A stretch of 64,000 bases of DNA from Tribonema minus. Lineage: Eukaryota > Sar > Xanthophyceae > Tribonematales > Tribonemataceae. The notes under the pieces are model-generated. The model was not told the DNA's origin. It did no database searches and saw nothing but the letters and a program-made list of their open reading frames with translations. A program made the translations under genes and the position numbers. The stretch lies in the NCBI GenBank assembly GCA_017506865.1, contig JAFCMP010000534.1:434001-498000 (forward strand), given 5' to 3'. This document shows, piece after piece, positions 45,326-56,230 of the stretch. Position 1 is the stretch's first letter. The number at the start of each line of letters is the position of its first letter.

Positions 45326-47169
45326 ACTGCCGCTGCAGCCCCTGCTGCAGCATGATGTCACGCATGGTATGGTTGCATACATCGTGGCATATATTGGGGG
45401 GAATATGGTGTGAAGAACCGTGACAGGGGGCAGAGTGCCACAGCCCCTATGTGCAAAGTAGCACGAGCTCCTGAAGGGGAGTGCCTAGTGAGTAGGTGCA
45501 AGTGCAACTGCCCTGTTTTGCCAAGTAGAGGTGTAAAAAGTCATTGCGCGATGGATATGCATTCAGCACGTCTTGGTTCATGTAGTTGTTGAGCGCAGTG
45601 TGACGAGACGATCTTGCCATGCAGGAGTGCGTAGCACGCGAAACCGCTGTAAGTCATGGCACTGGGAAACCTGGAGTCCCTAAAACGTGTGGGGCAGAGC
45701 CCCTGCTCATGGCGGCTGCATCTTGCAATGCAGTGGTGAAATGCCACCACCAGATACAAACAAACATCCACAGTACCCTGATGTAGATGGCACAAAGACG
45801 AGGGAGGCGCACAACGCATACAAAATACCTGACATGACACAAACCAACATGCAAGCCAGCTGAAGGTGCAATTGCTCTCAGAGTCTCTGCTCTGCAAGTG
45901 TCTTGCTGCATGCTGCTCTGGCTCCAGTTCATCACATTTGTGGTCTTCACAGCATTGGGTACAGATCTAGTGCCTTTAATAACGTGCCCATTCTTTGTGC
46001 ATCACTGTATTGCTTTGAATCTTCGTTGGGTGCACATATGCATGACGAGCTCTGATGCATGTGTGTATGCATATTTGCAACAAGTGTCAAGCTTTCTCAG
46101 CAACAAACTATAGTATATCCTTGCACCATCACCTGGGCGTTTCGGATGAGCGGCTGACATGACCAAAAAGCAGATTCCAAACCAGTATCAATGAGCAGCA
46201 ACCTGAAACCGTGTCTACAACATGCTGTTGTATCTTTGAAGCCAACAGATGACTTGTGTCAAAGTGGTGTTGCTGCCCAGCTTTGCCACACAAGGCGGTT
46301 CGTCAATGCTGTTGTGCAACCCCACACGTCCGCCCATCTCACTTCGAGTTGCCTGTATGATAATTTAGCCTATGATAGAGTTTGGCCTATATGAGTTTAC
46401 CCTCATAGTTATATGAGAATTTAGTCTACATGAAGGGTTGGCCTATATGAGAGTTCAGCCTACAAGCGTCATATACACCAGCACTTGTGCTTCATGGCGG
46501 GTAGATGCATTCTCTGCCTGGAACGTGCTCCGGCGCAATCAGCAGCGTGACGAGGCCATCATATCATATTACCATCATACATATGATATGAGGCCATCAT
46601 GAATCATATGACGGTGAAGCGGCGATCGTCTTAGCAATCCCGCTGGCAGACCGTGTTTGTGTATGAGAAACACGCCTGAAGATCGGGATGCAGACTCGAA
46701 ACGATGGACGCTCGTTTGCGTCACTTGAACGACGACGCTCTTTTGCAATTGCGACATATATGAACATTCGCAACTCCAAGAGGTCTCGATGATCATGCAG
46801 TCATCGTACATGCTGTCGGCAATGAAGCAAATGCAGGTACTTGACACCAATGCTTCCATCATAAAAGTTTTTCATTCAAACGAGCGCGCCATGTCCCAAC
46901 GACTGTGTGATCAGTTACAGCCACAGTTACGTCCCCTCTGCCACCGCATCCCCACGTGCATGAGCTTTCACCCTGCTGCGAGCTAGCATTCACTTCACGA
47001 TAGCCTGCGTGTAGCTCAGGCACATTGACCAAATTGTGGTATTCGGCCACATGATGGTGAGCTGCCACCCGAGCAGCTGTGCAAGGCTACACAGCCTGAC
47101 TGAACGCGTTGCAACGCTGGCAGCTTCATGCTAGCGTTTGCAGCAGGGGAGACCCTACGGGGGAGGGGG
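45326..47169. other. Intergenic region between convergent HIBADH and ClpP genes
   Basis: No gene recognised. It holds a degenerate ~20 bp repeat around 46365-46470 (variants of GGCCTATATGAGAGTT), and a hairpin with 10 bp arms (TCATATCATA at 46559-46568 and TATGATATGA at 46582-46591) flanked by direct repeats GAGGCCATCAT. Confidence 0.55.
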
Positions 47170-50100
47170 TTACCGCAGGCTGGGCATGGCGGGGAGGGGC
47201 AGATGACTGGTCTTGGTAGTGATAACCTCGTCAATAAGGCCATACTCCAGTGCCTCGTAGGGGGTCATGAAGAAGTCGCGGTCCGTGTCCTCCTCAATCT
47301 GCAGGAGGGGCAACGCAGGCACGTTGGGATTCTTGTGTCAGCTGGCGCAGAGCAGGTGTTTTCTTGGAAACCATTGCTGTCAGAATTGGTTGAATGTTTG
47401 TTTACTTTCTTTGCTACCAGCTCCAGCACCAGCGTTGACGTTGGCAATCCACAGCATCATTATATACAACACATGAAACATTTTGTTGCGCTATTTCACA
47501 TAAGTGCACCAGTGCTACCAGCAAGAGACAATTGCTTCAGCGAGAACAAACCGAGGAAGAGCGCTCTGGACCTCCACACATGAAGTGCATATTTGCTGAA
47601 ATTCAGCTTCACAACAGATACTGCTGTTCAAGTACTTACTTCAAGTAGAAATACACACCTTCTCAAAAGGCTGGTCCGTGTAGCCCGCCATATAATGGAC
47701 GAGCGGACGCTTGATGAACAGGACACCTTAGGCCTGGATCACACCACCTTCAGTACCTCACAAACAAATACCTCCTCCAAGTAGAAGTACAAATCTTCTC
47801 AACAAGCTTTTTCAGTCATATAGCGGTTGAGCAGGCTCTTGCTGAACAAAATCTCCTCGGCCTGGATTATACCAAAATCACAACATACTTCACATACGAA
47901 CATCTACTTCAAGTAGAAGTATACACCTTCTCTACAGGCTGGTCCGTGTCGTCTGCCTTGTGGGCTCCTGACGAACAAATTCCCTTGGGGGTGGAAAAAA
48001 CATCATACCTTACATTCAAATACTTACTTCAAGTAGCAGTACCTACCTTCTCAACAGGCTGGTCTGTGTAGTCCGCCATGTAACGGTTGAGCAGGCTCTT
48101 GATAAACAGGATCTCCTTGGCCTGGATCTCAATGTCCGCAGCCTGGCCCTGTGCGCCTCCCAGCGGCTGCAGTTGCAGCGGCGGAGACACGAGCAAAAGG
48201 GGGAGGCACCAGTGGCTGAGCACTGACACTGACAAGAAATGCAACATCATGGAGCTTATCGCAAATGGACGACCAGACTTCTGCTAATAAGGCCGTCTTG
48301 CATACGCAGCCTGGCCCTGTGCGCCTCCCAGCGGCTGCAGTAGCAGCGACGGAAACACGCACACAGGAGGAGGCATAAGTGGCTGAACAGTGACACTGAC
48401 AAGAGACGCAACGTCACGGAGCTTATCGCAAAAGCATCACCAGCAGACTTGTGCTCATCGTGATATGCCAAAACCGCAGGACTTGCATGACCTGCAGCAG
48501 CTGCGGTCAAAACTCTGAGACAAGCCTGCTCTTTGTGTGCCAGCGACGAGCACCCTGCCCTCCCCTCCATTAACCAACACCAACCATACACTCAGTAAAC
48601 AACAACTTGCACTTGCGCTTTGCAGCGACTCATCATCATCCATGCAGCTACAGAGGTTGTAACGTACAGGCAGGACATGGTCAGATCACAGCTCCGGTAA
48701 ATATTTAGTAGATATGTAACCCACCTGGTGGATCATCATGCGCGCGTTGGGCAGAGACTTGCGCTTGCGCTTTGCAGCTATTCATCCCTCAAACAGCTAT
48801 ACAACATGTCACATACAGCCAAGGCACGGTCAGATCATGGCCGCACGAGTAGGATACCTAAACACAACTCCGCAGATAACTCCGCAGATAGTATACTAGA
48901 TACTCAATAGATATGTAACCTATCTGTAGACATTCAGTAATGATGTGACCCACCTGGTGGATCATGATGCGCGCGTTGGGCAGAGACTTGCGCTTGCCCT
49001 GTGCCCCTGCGCCCAGCAGGAAGGCCCCCATTGACGCCGCCATGCCAAAGCAAACGGTCGCCACATCGCACGGGATGAACTGCAGTTCGAGGAGCACAGG
49101 TCGCATGCAGTGTGGATAGCTGTGTTTGTAATTCATGCAACAAGTTGTTATCTAAAGGATCGGCAACGCTGTTTGAACAACTTCAAGACAACTACTGTAG
49201 TTGCAGTGACACAGGAATGTGACGCAACTGCAAGAACTGGCGGCAGGAATGTCACTTGAAGTAAACAGTGTCACTTGAAGTAAGCAGTGGCTCAAACATT
49301 CTGAGCCACGCAGAAAGCCATAGCGCAACAAGAGCAGAAGCTCACTGTTGTGTTGCATGACTTACCAAAGCTCCCAATCAAAGATGCAACAGCACTGCAA
49401 CAAACAGCTGTTGTGTGCCACGCGGGCGCTGTTCATATACATACCCCGTTTGTTGTGCGCAACGCGGCAGTTATGCATGAATAAAGCTGATGCATCTGCA
49501 ACTGAAGTCCATGCGACACGATAGACGTGCGCATTGAATGTATGCATGTGTTATGCGCTAGATAGCACCATGCTACACACCCTAACAGAGCGTAAAGGTG
49601 TTGTTGGTTGGCGGGCAGTCAGTTCACTTTCAAATGCTTGCGTGCTGTGTTGTGGCAAGTCACTGCTGCCGAGTGCCGGATGCAGTGCACAGCAGTTCAA
49701 TTGCTGCGAAAAAATGGAAAAAACGTACCGACGATCGGTGTTGGTGTCAGAATGCAAAAGATAGGATCTAATGGCTGCTCGTGATTGCTAGTATCCTTCA
49801 CGAAAAAAGATCAAAAGATCGTAGAGCTCTAGGTAACAAGGGATGGTTGCCCGCAGGTGCCTTCCACCAATAACCGTGGTCGCCGCATTGGCCACGAGTC
49901 AACAGTATCACCATATCCACAGTAGTCGAAAAGACTTGTGTGTGCAAGCTTTTAGCGTTCTTCACGTTTGCGAGAGATGCAAATGTTCAAGAGGAGCAGA
50001 GCCCCATGTTGTGCTGAGTGAAATGACCTCCAGCAGGTACAGCCCGCAGGCACGTCAGATTAAGCAGTGGCACACACCACTCGCTGGTGGATGTGTACAC

Positions 50101-50913
50101 AACTAAGGCGTAGGGTTTTATGTGTGCAACCGCAATTCCGCCTGACACACTGGTCAAGTTGAACTTCACTCCAGCCTCAAAGTTCAACAGTGCGCATGCG
50201 CAAGTTCACGAAGATGGAGCCTTAGAGGTGCTCATGGTTTTCTGCCGTGTATGGTCGAGAGGCAGCATGGGCTAGGGTTGGTAGGATCCGAGCCACGTGT
50301 CAGGCTGACATTTCTCAACGACACGCCCTGCAACTCTCTCTTTCTCAGCTGCAACCAGGCGCCAACAGATTGTGTTGATTACATGGGTATCGTGTGAGTA
50401 CCAGCACATCAGACAGAGCGAATGCAAGGACTATGTGTATGCAGAGGTGTTTGCTGACGCGAAAAAACATACCTGCATGGTGTCATAGATCGCCAGTCCC
50501 GCCGACACGGATCCGCCGGGCGAGTTGATGTACAGCGTGATGTCCTTCTCCGGGTCCGACTGCGCCAGGTACAGCAGCTGCGCCACCATCACGTTCCCAA
50601 CCTCGTCGTTCACCTCGCTGCCCAACAGCAGAATGCGGTCCTTAAGCAGCCTGCTCACAACGTCCATTTGGTCCTTGCCCTCACCCACGGTGGGCATGTT
50701 GACAGGAGTTCTGCGAGGAGGAGTGGGCTGGTCTGGCTTGTCAGGCTGCTCCGGCATGTAGATCCCCTGGCTCCTAGGGATGTACAAGTTCATGCTCGTG
50801 GTGCTGCGCGTGGATGCGCTGGGCGTCCGCAGCAGGCTGCTAGAGGGAGCCAGGAATGCATCAGCCGAGGGAGCAGCCAGCGCGGCCGCCGCGACCGCAA
50901 GTGAAACCCTCAT
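47170..50913 (-). CDS. CLPP: ATP-dependent Clp protease proteolytic subunit, plastid-type, 4 exons
   Basis: Serine peptidase forming the barrel chamber of the Clp protease. Exons in coding order: 50913-50473, 49079-48954, 48166-48047 and 47298-47170, all phase 0; 271 residues. The triad is intact: Ser163 in 'AASMGAFLL', His188 in 'RIMIHQ', Asp237 in '[10 protein letters not shown]'. Substrate-handle motifs '[19 protein letters not shown]' and '[13 protein letters not shown]' are present. The N-terminus is bipartite: a hydrophobic signal peptide (residues 1-18), then 'ADAFLAP' and a Ser/Thr/Arg-rich, acid-poor stretch (about 22-42). That is the ASAFAP-type presequence used for import into complex red plastids, so a nucleus-encoded plastid ClpP is the best reading rather than a mitochondrial one. 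Confidence 0.96.
47655..47990 (-). repeat. Three-copy donor-side array (ClpP exon 3)
   Basis: Copies of the exon 3 end (+ strand core CTTCTCAACAGGCTGGTC.GT, coding '[13 protein letters not shown]') near 47660, 47793 and 47928, each preceded on the + strand by ACTTCAAGTAGAAGTA. The real exon ends at 48047. Period about 130 bp. Confidence 0.94.
48250..48360 (-). repeat. Acceptor-side exon-edge copy (ClpP exon 3)
   Basis: Copy of the exon 3 start (GCAGCCTGGCCCTGTGCGCC, CCCAGCGGCTGCAGT) and the upstream intron, offset about 170 bp from the real exon start at 48166. Nearly exact over 50 bases. Confidence 0.94.
48720..48780 (-). repeat. Donor-side exon-edge copy (ClpP exon 2)
   Basis: Copy of the exon 2 end (CCCACCTGGTGGATCATCAT, then GCGCGTTGGGCAGAGACTTG), nearly exact. 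The real exon ends at 48954. Confidence 0.95.
49809..49925 (-). repeat. Interspersed element, full copy
   Basis: Reverse-strand copy from GATCAAAAGATCGTAGAGCT to CCATATCCACAGTAG, with a 12-15 bp deletion at the GCAGCAGC segment. It lies in intron 1 of ClpP. Confidence 0.9.
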
Positions 50914-52326
50914 GCCTGCTGATTCGCTTCTCCTCCTGCTTCAGCTTTCCACGCAAAATGAGCGCTGCCGCATGAAGTGTATGCTCAAGAGCGACGCTCC
51001 ACTTTGAATCTCTTGTGCATTACTTAGAAGCTGATGTGAAAAATGCACAACCCTGCAGAGAACGTTTACACTGCATTAAGATTTGGGCAGACATCGTATG
51101 TGCAGACAATGTGCGCTCAGCATAGGGCTGGCAATCACATGCCGTCACGATGCATTTGGTGCTCATGAGCTTGCAAATCTTTCTGGTATGCGTTGGCATG
51201 CACACCCAGCACTCCATGCACCCGGTTCCCCCAAACACAGCGGATACTCAGGTAATGCTGCCACATGCACACATCCAAGCAAAACCGTTTGGTCAAACAT
51301 CTGCAAGTCAAGCCTCACCTCCAAGCGACGCACCTTAGTGCAAGAGTAAGGTGGCATTTGCAGCAGATGACTCAACATATACTCATCATCTACAGCCTAC
51401 AATTAACAGCTCAGAAGAGCGCCAACATGAATGAGTGATGAACTTGTAGAGTGACACCTCACAGCACCACTTGGTGTTTGGTTGCCGCAGAACCGCAGCA
51501 GAGAATGCCAGGTGCCACAGTGTCGTGCAGATGCGTACAAGCCAGGCATGACAATGAGCAAACACATCAAGTGCGATGATTTCGCAGTATCTTGCATTGT
51601 CATACAAATGCGTACACGCTAGGTATGACAATGCACATACACGAAACGTGAGATGGTTTCACCGTATCATGCGGGCATCTCGATACAGCCTGATGAAATG
51701 TAGACTAGCAGTACTGTAGCAGCACAACCTGTTCTCAAGTTCTGCTCAACGGTCATCCGAGCAACACTAGCAGCGGCAAGAATGCAACGTTGGCAAAACC
51801 ACACGAGTTAAAGCTATTGGCGAGCTGATGAAACCACAAGACGGTGTACATATATTACATAGGGTTGTTTGTGGTCTGTACAGGACGACAACATGAGGCC
51901 ACAACCGCTGCTAGCTCGCCACGCTGCAACCGCCCCACCCTGTGCCCAGTGCCCCTGGCACAACTGCCGGTTGACACTGATGAGGCTGTGCGTGATGCAC
52001 CATGTGAGAGAATCTCAGGCTAAGAGCCGCTGCTGTGCTTGCAGCCGCAACTGCTGCTGCCTCTGGTGCCGCAGCGTCGCTGCTGTGCAATGAGGCGGCC
52101 TATGCTGCTCTGCTGCTGCAACTGCATTCCTGAGCCTAGAGCCCGTGGCTTCGACGTGCTGCGCAGCAAGCACTCTGCAGTCGCAGAAGCCTGCCGCACG
52201 ACTGCACGGGCCTCGACAACCACTGTGCTGCTTCAACCGAGCCTGGATGGTACCGGCTGTGTGTGTATGCGCCAAACCCTGTACACAACCTTTACGCACA
52301 CATGCAAACCATCCTGCAGCCTATGC
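50914..52326. other. Intergenic region between ClpP and ISCA1 genes
   Basis: No gene recognised. A degenerate ~95 bp duplication lies at about 51520-51580 and 51600-51650 (shared CAGATGCGTACA / CAAATGCGTACA and GGCATGACAATG / GGTATGACAATG). The ClpP promoter is at the left end and the ISCA1 3' UTR at the right. Confidence 0.55.
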
Positions 52327-52887
52327 CTAAACATTGAAGCTCTCACCACACCCACAGGACCCTTTCGCATTGGGGTTCTTGAAGGTAAACTCCGAACTGA
52401 GCTCCGTTTCTTCCCAGTCCATCGTCGTACCCACTATGTAAAACGTCGCCAAGGGGTCGACGAAAACCCTGACGCCCTTCTCCGCCACCTCCTCATCCTT
52501 GGCAGGCTTCTCGTCTGCGTAGTTGAGGGTGTAGGAGTAACCGTTGCACCCTCTTCTCTTCACCCCCAGCCTCACCCCCACCTTCCCAGGTTTGGCCTCT
52601 AGCAGCTCCTTGATCCGATCTGCTGCGCGCTCTGTCAGCGTGATGGGAGGAGGGAAATCGCGCCTCAGCCTTCTCTTCGGAGCTGGCTTCGCTGCGGCCG
52701 CCGGAAGTGATGCGTCAGTCGGCAATTGCTGATGTTCTTGCTGGCCGTGGTCTCCGTCCAGCGCAGCAGCAGCTGTGGACGACAGCGCCCTGAGTAATTG
52801 AAATGGCGGACCAGCGTTACCAGCTGTGCTAGAAACACAAGCACGCCAAGCCCTGCCTCCTGAGCGCACTGCTGCCCTCGCCAGCAT
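52327..52887 (-). CDS. ISCA1: A-type iron-sulfur carrier, ISCA1-like, mitochondrial, intronless
   Basis: Carries or assembles [4Fe-4S] clusters for mitochondrial apoproteins. 186 residues from ATG 52887. The first ~80 residues are Ala/Ser/Arg-rich with no acidic cluster at the very start ('MLARAAVRSGGRAWRA'), a mitochondrial presequence. The HesB/IscA domain follows: 'ITLTERAADRIKELL', 'GVRLGVKRRGCNGYSYTL', 'GVRVFVDPLA', 'LSSEFTFKNPNAKGSCGCGESF'. All three cluster-binding cysteines are present (one in RGCNG, two in CGCGESF). The frame stays open upstream of 52887 to a non-ATG start, but the presequence character begins at this ATG. Its start is 265 bp from the divergent FHA-RING gene. Confidence 0.95.
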   Translation of the reverse strand: MLARAAVRSGGRAWRACVSSTAGNAGPPFQLLRALSSTAAAALDGDHGQQEHQQLPTDASLPAAAAKPAPKRRLRRDFPPPITLTERAADRIKELLEAKPGKVGVRLGVKRRGCNGYSYTLNYADEKPAKDEEVAEKGVRVFVDPLATFYIVGTTMDWEETELSSEFTFKNPNAKGSCGCGESFNV

Positions 52888-53152
52888 GCTTGAAGCACAC
52901 CGGAAGAAAAACTCTGTTGTCGACCCGCTCCCGGAAAGCAAGAAAGCTGATGCCGCCAAGATGCCAAGAGCGCTCGCCTCTCCGCAGCTGCAGATGCTTT
53001 GCTTGTATTGGCAAGATGACCTCTGCTTGGCTCCGGTCAGTGGTGTTTCACTTTGCAAATGCGTTGAAGGGCTTGGCTACTTGAGGTAGGTTTTGAAGTT
53101 GTGTTCCCTCTCATTTTTTCATCATTTGAAAAGCGCTCGGCAGAGCTTGGGG
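52888..53152. promoter_or_regulatory. Shared divergent promoter region
   Basis: 265 bp between the ISCA1-like start (minus) and the FHA-RING start (plus). It must supply both promoters; no recognisable element is visible. Confidence 0.45.
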
Positions 53153-54859
53153 ATGGCTGGCGAGCAAGCGAAGGGCGACAATGGCACCACAGCGGTACTG
53201 GAGCTTGTCTCTCAGGGCCTCAGCCAGAATCCCCAGCGCATCGAACTCGGTGCAAAGACCAGAATTGTGCTCGGCAGAGCTTGGACATCGGACGTAGTAC
53301 TCAATGTTGCCAATACTGGGCCAGATGCAGAGGGGCCGCCCTCTGCCAACATCATCAGCCGCTCACACGCAGAGATCTGCTTCATAGTGGATGAGCAACA
53401 ACGCCGCCGCTGGTTCGTTAAGGATTTGAACAGCGTCAACGGCGTGTTCGTGAATGACATCAAGGTGCACAGCAACGAGCTGTTCGATGGCGATATCGTG
53501 CAGCTAGGAGGCGCAGCCATGATGCCTGTCGGGGCCAGATTTTTCGGCAACAGGGCTGCAATCCAGTACAGGTTCAGTACCATCGCGGCTCCTCCTCCGC
53601 CTGCTCCGTCCCCTCTGCCTCCTCCTGCCAATGGCGCCAAGCGCAAACGAGCACCTATGTCCGGTTCTCAGTCCCCCGAAGTCACAGGCCACAGTAGTTT
53701 ACACGAGCTCTCCGCATCACGTCGCAAAACCAGCCACAGCAGCAGCGATGGCTTGCCTTGGGAGCCAGTAGGGGCGAAGGAGGCAGACACCGGTGACGAT
53801 GGTGCACCAGGCTCCACTGAGCCATTGCCGCAGGCGACGCCAGCTGTAACGCAGCAGTCGGAGGCGCAGCAGAGAGCACGCGAGCAGCAGCTGGCCATGG
53901 AGCTAGCTGCAAAGACTGCAGAGGTGGCGCAGCTTCAAGCGCTGGTCGCAGAGGCAGACGCGCGCGCTCGATCGGCACAAACAGCACAGCAGAACGCGGA
54001 GGCCGCGTTCACGATGATGAAACTCGCTGGCGACCGTGCCTCACCGCCGCCCCCAAAGCAGCCCCAGTTACGGGACGCTCAAGTCCAGACCGCCGTGTGC
54101 GATTCGGCGGCAGCGGCGGCGGCGGCGGCGGCGGCGGAGGCGGCGGCAGCGGCGCTCAAGCACCGGCTCGCGTCGCAGCTGCTGGCGGAGGTGGCGTGCT
54201 GCCTGTGCGAGGAGACGCTGCTGGACGCGGCGCTGCTGCCATGCTCGCACGCCGTCTGCGGCGCGTGCTGGACCGCGCACTGCGACGCGCACAGCACCGC
54301 GTGCCCCGTGTGCACGCGCAAGTTCCACTCGGCGGAGCGGCGCGCGCGGCGCAGCATGCACCTCGACAACGTCATCGCGCTGCTGGTGGCGGAGCTCGGC
54401 GGCGCGGAGGCGCAGCGCCGCATGGAGGAGCGCGCGCAGGCGGCGCACGACGCCGCTGCCGCGGCGCCGAAACGCGTCGCTGCGGCGCGGACCAGCAGCG
54501 GCGGCAGCGGCGGCGGGCCAACAAGCCCTGCGGGGGGTGCTGGCGGCAGCCGCATTAGCCCCCCCGGCAGCAGCGGCCGCGGCGCCGATGCGGGGAAGCT
54601 GAGCCCCGTCGGCAGTGGGCGCAAGTCGCTGTCGCAGCAGCAGCAGCGGCTGCTGCCGGTGGCGCCGCTCAACGCGTTCACGCGGAAGCGCGCGGCGCTG
54701 GCGCGGAGCGCTGGCGCCGGCGGCGATTCGCAGCCGCGCGAGGCAGTGTGCGAGGGGTGCAATGAGCCGGGACACGACATGAGCTGCTGTCCTCACCGCT
54801 CAGACGACGCGTTCAAGGAGTCGGACGAGGAGAGCGACAGCGCAGTAGCCACGCAGTAG
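53153..54859 (+). CDS. FHA-RING ubiquitin ligase with C-terminal zinc knuckle, intronless
   Basis: 568 residues from ATG 53153. An FHA domain, which binds phosphothreonine (about residues 35-125), shows 'RIVLGRA', 'IISRSHAEI', 'WFVKDLNSVNGVFVND' and 'DGDIVQLGG'. After a disordered segment, a coiled coil (about 215-290; 'AKTAEVAQLQALVAEADARA') leads to an Ala-rich stretch coded by GCG repeats. A C3HC4 RING follows (about 348-391: 'CCLCEETLLDAALLPCSHAV', 'CGACW', 'CPVCTRKF'). The C-terminus has a Ser/Gly linker and a knuckle-like 'CEGCNEPGHDMSCC'. The FHA-coil-RING order resembles RNF8/CHFR, E3 ligases of DNA damage and mitotic checkpoints; the knuckle is not typical of either. Substrates are unknown. 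The 54110-54560 region is strongly GC-rich and opens long antisense frames, which I discount. Confidence 0.92.
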   Translation: MAGEQAKGDNGTTAVLELVSQGLSQNPQRIELGAKTRIVLGRAWTSDVVLNVANTGPDAEGPPSANIISRSHAEICFIVDEQQRRRWFVKDLNSVNGVFVNDIKVHSNELFDGDIVQLGGAAMMPVGARFFGNRAAIQYRFSTIAAPPPPAPSPLPPPANGAKRKRAPMSGSQSPEVTGHSSLHELSASRRKTSHSSSDGLPWEPVGAKEADTGDDGAPGSTEPLPQATPAVTQQSEAQQRAREQQLAMELAAKTAEVAQLQALVAEADARARSAQTAQQNAEAAFTMMKLAGDRASPPPPKQPQLRDAQVQTAVCDSAAAAAAAAAAEAAAAALKHRLASQLLAEVACCLCEETLLDAALLPCSHAVCGACWTAHCDAHSTACPVCTRKFHSAERRARRSMHLDNVIALLVAELGGAEAQRRMEERAQAAHDAAAAAPKRVAAARTSSGGSGGGPTSPAGGAGGSRISPPGSSGRGADAGKLSPVGSGRKSLSQQQQRLLPVAPLNAFTRKRAALARSAGAGGDSQPREAVCEGCNEPGHDMSCCPHRSDDAFKESDEESDSAVATQ

Positions 54860-56230
54860 CTTGCGCGATTTTGTGTAGAGAGCTGAAGTGGTAGCAGGGG
54901 CAGCAGCAGCGGCAGACTCTGCAGCAGAACACACATGCAGGCACACGTGACTTTGGCAGCGGCGGGCCTAACAGCGGGCCTTGTCGATGTACAGCGGCAC
55001 ATTGAGAGCAGGCGTCCATGTGTGATTGGTGTTGCGGCAGTGATCATACACGCAGAGGAGTGTGCTGGTCTGCAATCATCCACACCTACTGCGCTGTACA
55101 TGCTACATGAAGTGATTGAGCCTGTGTGTTGTTGCATCATGTGTGCCTGCCACTGCCTGCTGCTCCGAGCTGCCGCGACAACTTGGCCTTCGCTCTGTGA
55201 ACGTGCCATTCTGCGCTTGCTTCATCACGTTGCACTTGGTCACAAGCACATGAATACTTGGGTCCGTTCCTTGCCAATGATGTGCTGAGAATTGCTACAG
55301 TTGCACTCTCAGCACCATACTTGGGCCGTGCGATGCACCGCCCGGCATGCATGGCCTGGCATCCTGCAGCACAATGCACGCATTGTGATATGCCCATTCG
55401 CAAATGACGTTGTGGTGAGCGCAGTGTCAAGTCAAGAGCAACAGGCCATGATACCTACTGGGCATGTTATGCAGCCGAAAAACTTAGAGAGCACCAGAAG
55501 ACCGCAAGCGCAGTAATCGCACTCGACATTGTAATATATGGTGGTACTGTTTGACTCGTGGCCAATTGCTGCAGCAGCGGCGACCACGGTTATTGGTGGA
55601 AGGCACTTGCGGCTAACCATCCCTTGTCACCTAGAGCTCCACGATCTTTTGCTTCGTTTTCATACTGGTTGCCTCATTCAGCTCAGCTTGTGAACATTGA
55701 GCATTATACTGCATGACGCGCAGTTCATAGCACCAGAAGTGGGCAAGTGTGATGTATGTGCATGTTGGTTGCCATATTCAGCTGGACTTGAAATCGTGCA
55801 GCGTTATATAGTATATACCTACACTTCTGCCTTGCCATTCATGGCAGAGTCTCCATTCATTGATTGTGACAATGAGGGCTCCTGCAAGGTGTCAAAGTTG
55901 CTTCAACATTCAAGCTGCCAAGCCATACAGGTGAGAAAGCAGAGCATTCGCATTGCACACAGAAGTACACACATAAGACAATGGTGCCTCAACACCAACG
56001 CAAGTACTTCTATACCAGTCTGTATTACCCACACACCTGCCTGCAGAAACAACGCGCATTACGTACATGTGAACTTTGGCAGCGCTCGCAGGGGCAGGAG
56101 TGCCGTGCCGCCACCAATGCTGCTGCGCACTGCTGCAGCAGCGCTTGTCAACAACAAAGCGCACTCCCCAGAGCGCGACACCTACCATACATAGGGCGAA
56201 ATCACAGCCAGGCTTACAACCCAGCCACAT
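54860..56230. other. Intergenic region between convergent genes, with one interspersed element
   Basis: No gene recognised between the FHA-RING stop and the coiled-coil gene stop. It contains the element copy at 55537-55657. Confidence 0.55.
55537..55657 (+). repeat. Interspersed element, full copy
   Basis: ATGGTGGTACTGTTTGACTC, then GGCCAATTGCTGCAGCAGCG, GGTTATTGGTGGAAGGCACT, CTAACCATCCCTTGTCACCT and GATCTTTTGCTTCG. It is the best-preserved copy and closest to the consensus. Confidence 0.92.

Noticed and set aside
47655-47990. Extra ClpP gene fragments as a second gene
   Set aside because: Only exon-edge pieces recur, always next to the parent junction; no independent start, catalytic exon or stop is present.
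54068-54796. Antisense frames of over 230 codons opposite the FHA-RING gene
   Set aside because: Shadows of the GC-rich, Ala-coding sense strand, where RING and knuckle cysteines show the true frame.
55537-55657. Interspersed element as a tRNA or other structured RNA gene
   Set aside because: No cloverleaf or convincing B box could be drawn; a partial A-box resemblance alone is not enough.
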